Below, piece after piece: positions 6,264-8,631 of a DNA stretch of 8,631 bases. Numbering within the stretch: the stretch's first letter is position 1; every line of letters begins with the position of its first letter. A model generated the notes under the pieces. That model was not told the DNA's origin and did not search any database. It was given only the letters and a program-made list of their open reading frames with translations. The stretch covers positions 1-8,631 of the forward strand of contig CAYGDC010000020.1 of the NCBI GenBank assembly GCA_964348605.1, read 5' to 3'. Both the position numbers and the translations under genes were made by a program. Origin of the DNA: JALOAR01 sp964348605. GTDB taxonomy: Bacteria; Patescibacteriota; Minisyncoccia; UBA6257; Colwellbacteraceae.

Positions 6264-6561
6264 TTCTTTTTATATCACGCATTACCCCAGGCACTTTTAA
6301 GCACCCGTTAATCGATTCCGGAAAGGACTCTATTCCTTTTTGAATAAGATCTTCAGCAACTTTATCTTCATCAGCGATATTCATCATATTAGTCGCTCCC
6401 GCCATCGCTGACACTCCGTCGGTGTCAACTTGCGCTAATTCTTCAAAATAGCTAAAAATTGCTTCGGCGTCTTTAAGAAGCTTGTCTTCTTCTCCTTGTA
6501 AATTAATCCTTGCAAGTTCTGCAATATACTGAATATCCTCTTTTTTTATTATTGTCGCCAT
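6256..6561 (-). CDS. gatC: Asp/Glu-tRNA amidotransferase subunit C
   Basis: This is the small stabilising subunit of GatCAB, which wraps around the GatA-GatB interface. It has 101 residues, the usual size. It begins with the typical KKEDIQYIAELARINL segment (6-21), followed by the helical region with IFSYFEELAQVDTDGV (35-50), and ends with the extended VPGVM tail that normally reads V(P)xVM/I. The start ATG is supported by a promoter whose -10 ends 8 nt upstream, giving a predicted leader of about 2 nt. The gene leads the gatC-gatA pair and lies 142 bp downstream of the ligA stop. Confidence 0.96.
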   Translation of the reverse strand: MATIIKKEDIQYIAELARINLQGEEDKLLKDAEAIFSYFEELAQVDTDGVSAMAGATNMMNIADEDKVAEDLIQKGIESFPESINGCLKVPGVMRDIKRNG

Positions 6562-6569
6562 TTAAATGA

Positions 6570-6598
6570 ATAATACTCGGACGATATCACCCATGCAA
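6570..6598 (-). promoter_or_regulatory. Promoter for gatC-gatA
   Basis: On the minus strand -35 TTGCAT (6593-6598), a 17-bp spacer and -10 TATTAT (6570-6575, 5 of 6). The -10 ends 8 nt before the gatC ATG, so the predicted start is near 6563 and the message would be essentially leaderless. The -35 lies within one arm of a palindrome. Confidence 0.6.
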
Positions 6599-6613
6599 GT
6601 TATAATAACTTGC
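6595..6613. promoter_or_regulatory. Palindrome overlapping the gatC -35, candidate operator
   Basis: A 19-bp near-perfect palindrome (arms GCAAGTTAT and ATAACTTGC around one central A). It shares four bases with the gatC -35. Neither strand has a T-tract after it, so a terminator for ligA is unlikely. A dimeric repressor site is a reasonable guess; no regulator is visible nearby. Confidence 0.4.
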
Positions 6614-6703
6614 TCTGTGAAAATAATAAAAGGGGACAGTTAATTATAAATAATTTTAATTTTGGGTTTGTGGTTCTGGTCTTTGGTCTTTTTTTATCAT
6701 CAT

Positions 6704-8631
6704 TTATTCGTCTAATAATTTTCTAAACTCATCTTCAGATAACAGCGGTATCCCTAACTTAATAGCTTTATTATATTTTGAGCCAGGATTTTCTCCGATA
6801 ATAACATAATTGGTCTTCCGACTAACTGATTCAGATATTTCTCCTCTTTTTTTTCTAATAGCATCTTCTGCCTCGCTTCTCGTTAAAGAAGATAGCGTTC
6901 CAGTCAAAACAAAAAGTTTTCCAGCCAGCTTACCACGAGATTCCGCTCCCCCGCCGCCTATCAATATATATGCCCTAATCCCTGCTTCCGTAAGTTTGCA
7001 AGTTAATTCTTTATTTTTTTCTCGCCCAAACCATTCTTTTATTGCTTCAGCAACTTTTGGCCCGATATCTGGCATCGTCTGCAAGTCTTCCGTAGTCAGT
7101 GATTGAAAAAAACTAAAAATATCTGATGGTGTAATTATGCCTGTTGTTTTAATAACACTCGCAAGCGTGCGCGCAGTTTCTTCGCCTACATGTTTAATAC
7201 CAAAAGAATATATCAATTTTTCTACTGGTAATTCTTTTTTAGCAACAATTTCTGCAATTATATTCTCCGCTGATTTTGTTCCAAATCGGGGCAAGGAATC
7301 TATATCGCCTTGCTCAAGTTCAAAAATATCGGCGGCGTCCGATATAAGCCCTTCATCCATAAATCTTTCAATAATTTTCGGCCCTAGTCCTTCTATATTA
7401 AATCCTCCTTTAGAGACAAAATGTCGGAGCGCTTCCTTGTGTTTCGCTCCACAATCAGGATTAGAGCATTTATAAAAAGCACCCTCGCGCGTAACTATGC
7501 CTCCATCTACTGGACACTTTTCTGGGATTTTAATATCTTTTTCTTTCCCTGCCCTCATTGATGAAAGAACCTGAACAACTTGCGGAATAACATCTCCCGC
7601 ACGACTTAAAATCACCGTATCACCAATTTTTAATCCTAACTTTTTTATCTGATCCATATTATGAAGAGTCGCGTGTGCTATAGTTACTCCACCAACCACG
7701 ACTGGCTCCATTACTGCGACAGGCGTCAATATCCCCGTTCTCCCTACTTGAAACCTAATTTCTTTTACAATCGTTGTCGCCTCTTTAGGCGAAAGTTTAT
7801 AAGCAACCGCTCCCCGAGGAGCTTTGCCTACTACGCCCGCACGCCTAAATATCTCGTTGTCATCTAATAAAACTACTATCCCGTCTATCTCATAATCTAT
7901 TTTGGCGCGATTCTTTTCTTGATTCCAATAATCGCGAAAATCAAAAACTTCTTTTAACGAATAAGCCAATTTATTATATTTATTTGTCTTAAATCCCCAC
8001 GCCTCAAGCGCCCGATGTTCTTCGTGATGATTATTAAATTTAATTCCAGAGGCAACACTATATTCAAACGAATCAAGTTTACGACTCGCAGTTATTGCCG
8101 AATCAAGTTGTCGCAAAGAGCCGGCAGCGATATTTCGCGGATTAGCAAAAACTTTATTTCCTCCTTTTTCTTGTTCTCTATTTATCCTTTCAAATTCTTT
8201 TTTAGTAATAAATATTTCTCCTCTTACCACTAATTTTTCAGGTAACGGATATTTGTTTGTGTCTGCAATTTGAAGAGGTATTGCCTCCACAGTTTTAACA
8301 TTTTGCGTTATATCTTCCCCAACTTTTCCGTCTCCTCTTGTAGAAGCCTCTATAAGCGCTCCTTTTTCGTAAACTAACTCTATCGCAAGCCCATCTATTT
8401 TAAGCTCGCAATAAAATATAGGTTTTATTTTTTGTCCCAAATAATTTTCAACGCGCGTAAGCCAATCTGTCATATCTTTTTCTGAAAAAGCGTCGTTAAA
8501 CGAGAGCATCGGCGTTTCGTGCAACACTTTCTTAAATTCTTTAAGAGGCGCTCCTCCCACTCTTTGAGTTGGCGAGTCAGGCGTTATAAGTTCTGGATAT
8601 TTATTTTCAAGGTCAAAAAGTTCTTTTTTTA
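6704..8631 (-). CDS. ligA: NAD-dependent DNA ligase, 5' end outside window
   Basis: It seals nicks in DNA using NAD+ as adenylate donor, in replication and repair. The frame is open to the right edge; the segment KYPELITPDSPTQRVGGAPL (about 8599-8540) shows that the GTG at 8560 is internal and that roughly 45 N-terminal residues (domain Ia) are missing. Numbering from that GTG: the adenylation domain has nucleophile Lys54 in ELKIDG, STRGDGKVGED (73-83), NPRNIAAGSLRQ (140-151) and YEIDGIVV (223-230); the OB domain has GRTGILTPVA and HATLHN; the zinc finger has Cys349, Cys365 and Cys370 but Asp352 where the second Cys is expected (CPVDG); helix-hairpin-helix repeats run from about 378 to 510; and a BRCT domain (about 543-618, GKLFVLTGTL) ends the protein. 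The gene is co-directional with gatC; the 142-bp gap after it holds no convincing terminator. Confidence 0.97.
   Translation of the reverse strand, partial: KKELFDLENKYPELITPDSPTQRVGGAPLKEFKKVLHETPMLSFNDAFSEKDMTDWLTRVENYLGQKIKPIFYCELKIDGLAIELVYEKGALIEASTRGDGKVGEDITQNVKTVEAIPLQIADTNKYPLPEKLVVRGEIFITKKEFERINREQEKGGNKVFANPRNIAAGSLRQLDSAITASRKLDSFEYSVASGIKFNNHHEEHRALEAWGFKTNKYNKLAYSLKEVFDFRDYWNQEKNRAKIDYEIDGIVVLLDDNEIFRRAGVVGKAPRGAVAYKLSPKEATTIVKEIRFQVGRTGILTPVAVMEPVVVGGVTIAHATLHNMDQIKKLGLKIGDTVILSRAGDVIPQVVQVLSSMRAGKEKDIKIPEKCPVDGGIVTREGAFYKCSNPDCGAKHKEALRHFVSKGGFNIEGLGPKIIERFMDEGLISDAADIFELEQGDIDSLPRFGTKSAENIIAEIVAKKELPVEKLIYSFGIKHVGEETARTLASVIKTTGIITPSDIFSFFQSLTTEDLQTMPDIGPKVAEAIKEWFGREKNKELTCKLTEAGIRAYILIGGGGAESRGKLAGKLFVLTGTLSSLTRSEAEDAIRKKRGEISESVSRKTNYVIIGENPGSKYNKAIKLGIPLLSEDEFRKLLDE

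Noticed and set aside
6595..6613. Palindrome as the ligA terminator
   Set aside because: No T-tract follows it on either strand, and it overlaps the gatC -35.
8558..8560. GTG at 8560 as the ligA start
   Set aside because: The conserved PELITPDSPTQRVGGAPL block spans this codon, so the true start lies outside the window.
1..8631. CRISPR array, insertion sequence, phage genes or a defence system
   Set aside because: No regularly spaced repeats, transposase, integrase or defence-related domain was seen; all intact proteins are housekeeping.

Overview
The window is AT-rich housekeeping DNA, probably from a Patescibacteria/CPR bacterium of the Parcubacteria type. That assignment is an inference. 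It rests on the low GC content, the GatC/GatA pair beside ligA, a PheT that lacks its internal tRNA-binding domain, a LigA zinc finger that lacks one cysteine, the lack of clear Shine-Dalgarno sequences, and two tRNAs with no encoded CCA.

All protein genes read on the minus strand. From right to left they are: ligA (its 5' end lies beyond the right edge); gatC and gatA, which overlap by 8 bp; a tRNA island; pheS and pheT, separated by 1 nt; and gyrB (its 3' end lies beyond the left edge). The island holds tRNA-fMet and tRNA-Met in tandem on the minus strand and a divergent tRNA-Asp on the plus strand.

The 340-base stretch between pheS and the tRNAs has no intact gene. It contains a near-consensus pheS promoter, a 12-bp hairpin, and on the plus strand the C-terminal remnant of a CAP (SCP/PR1/YkwD-like) domain protein cut off by an in-frame stop. 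An intrinsic terminator lies between pheT and gyrB.

Functionally the genes cover translation (Phe-tRNA synthesis, tRNA-dependent amidation to Gln-tRNA or Asn-tRNA, initiator and elongator tRNAs) and DNA topology and joining (gyrase, NAD-dependent ligase). No new multi-gene system is visible. The points most worth a second look are in small details. The initiator tRNA lacks the usual three consecutive G:C pairs. The elongator tRNA-Met has C at position 55 instead of the near-universal U. The pheS and gatC promoters sit so close to the ATG that nearly leaderless mRNAs are predicted, each beside a perfect palindrome. PheT has lost its B2 domain, LigA has a Cys-to-Asp change in its zinc finger, and the CAP gene relic has been overlooked by any simple gene call.
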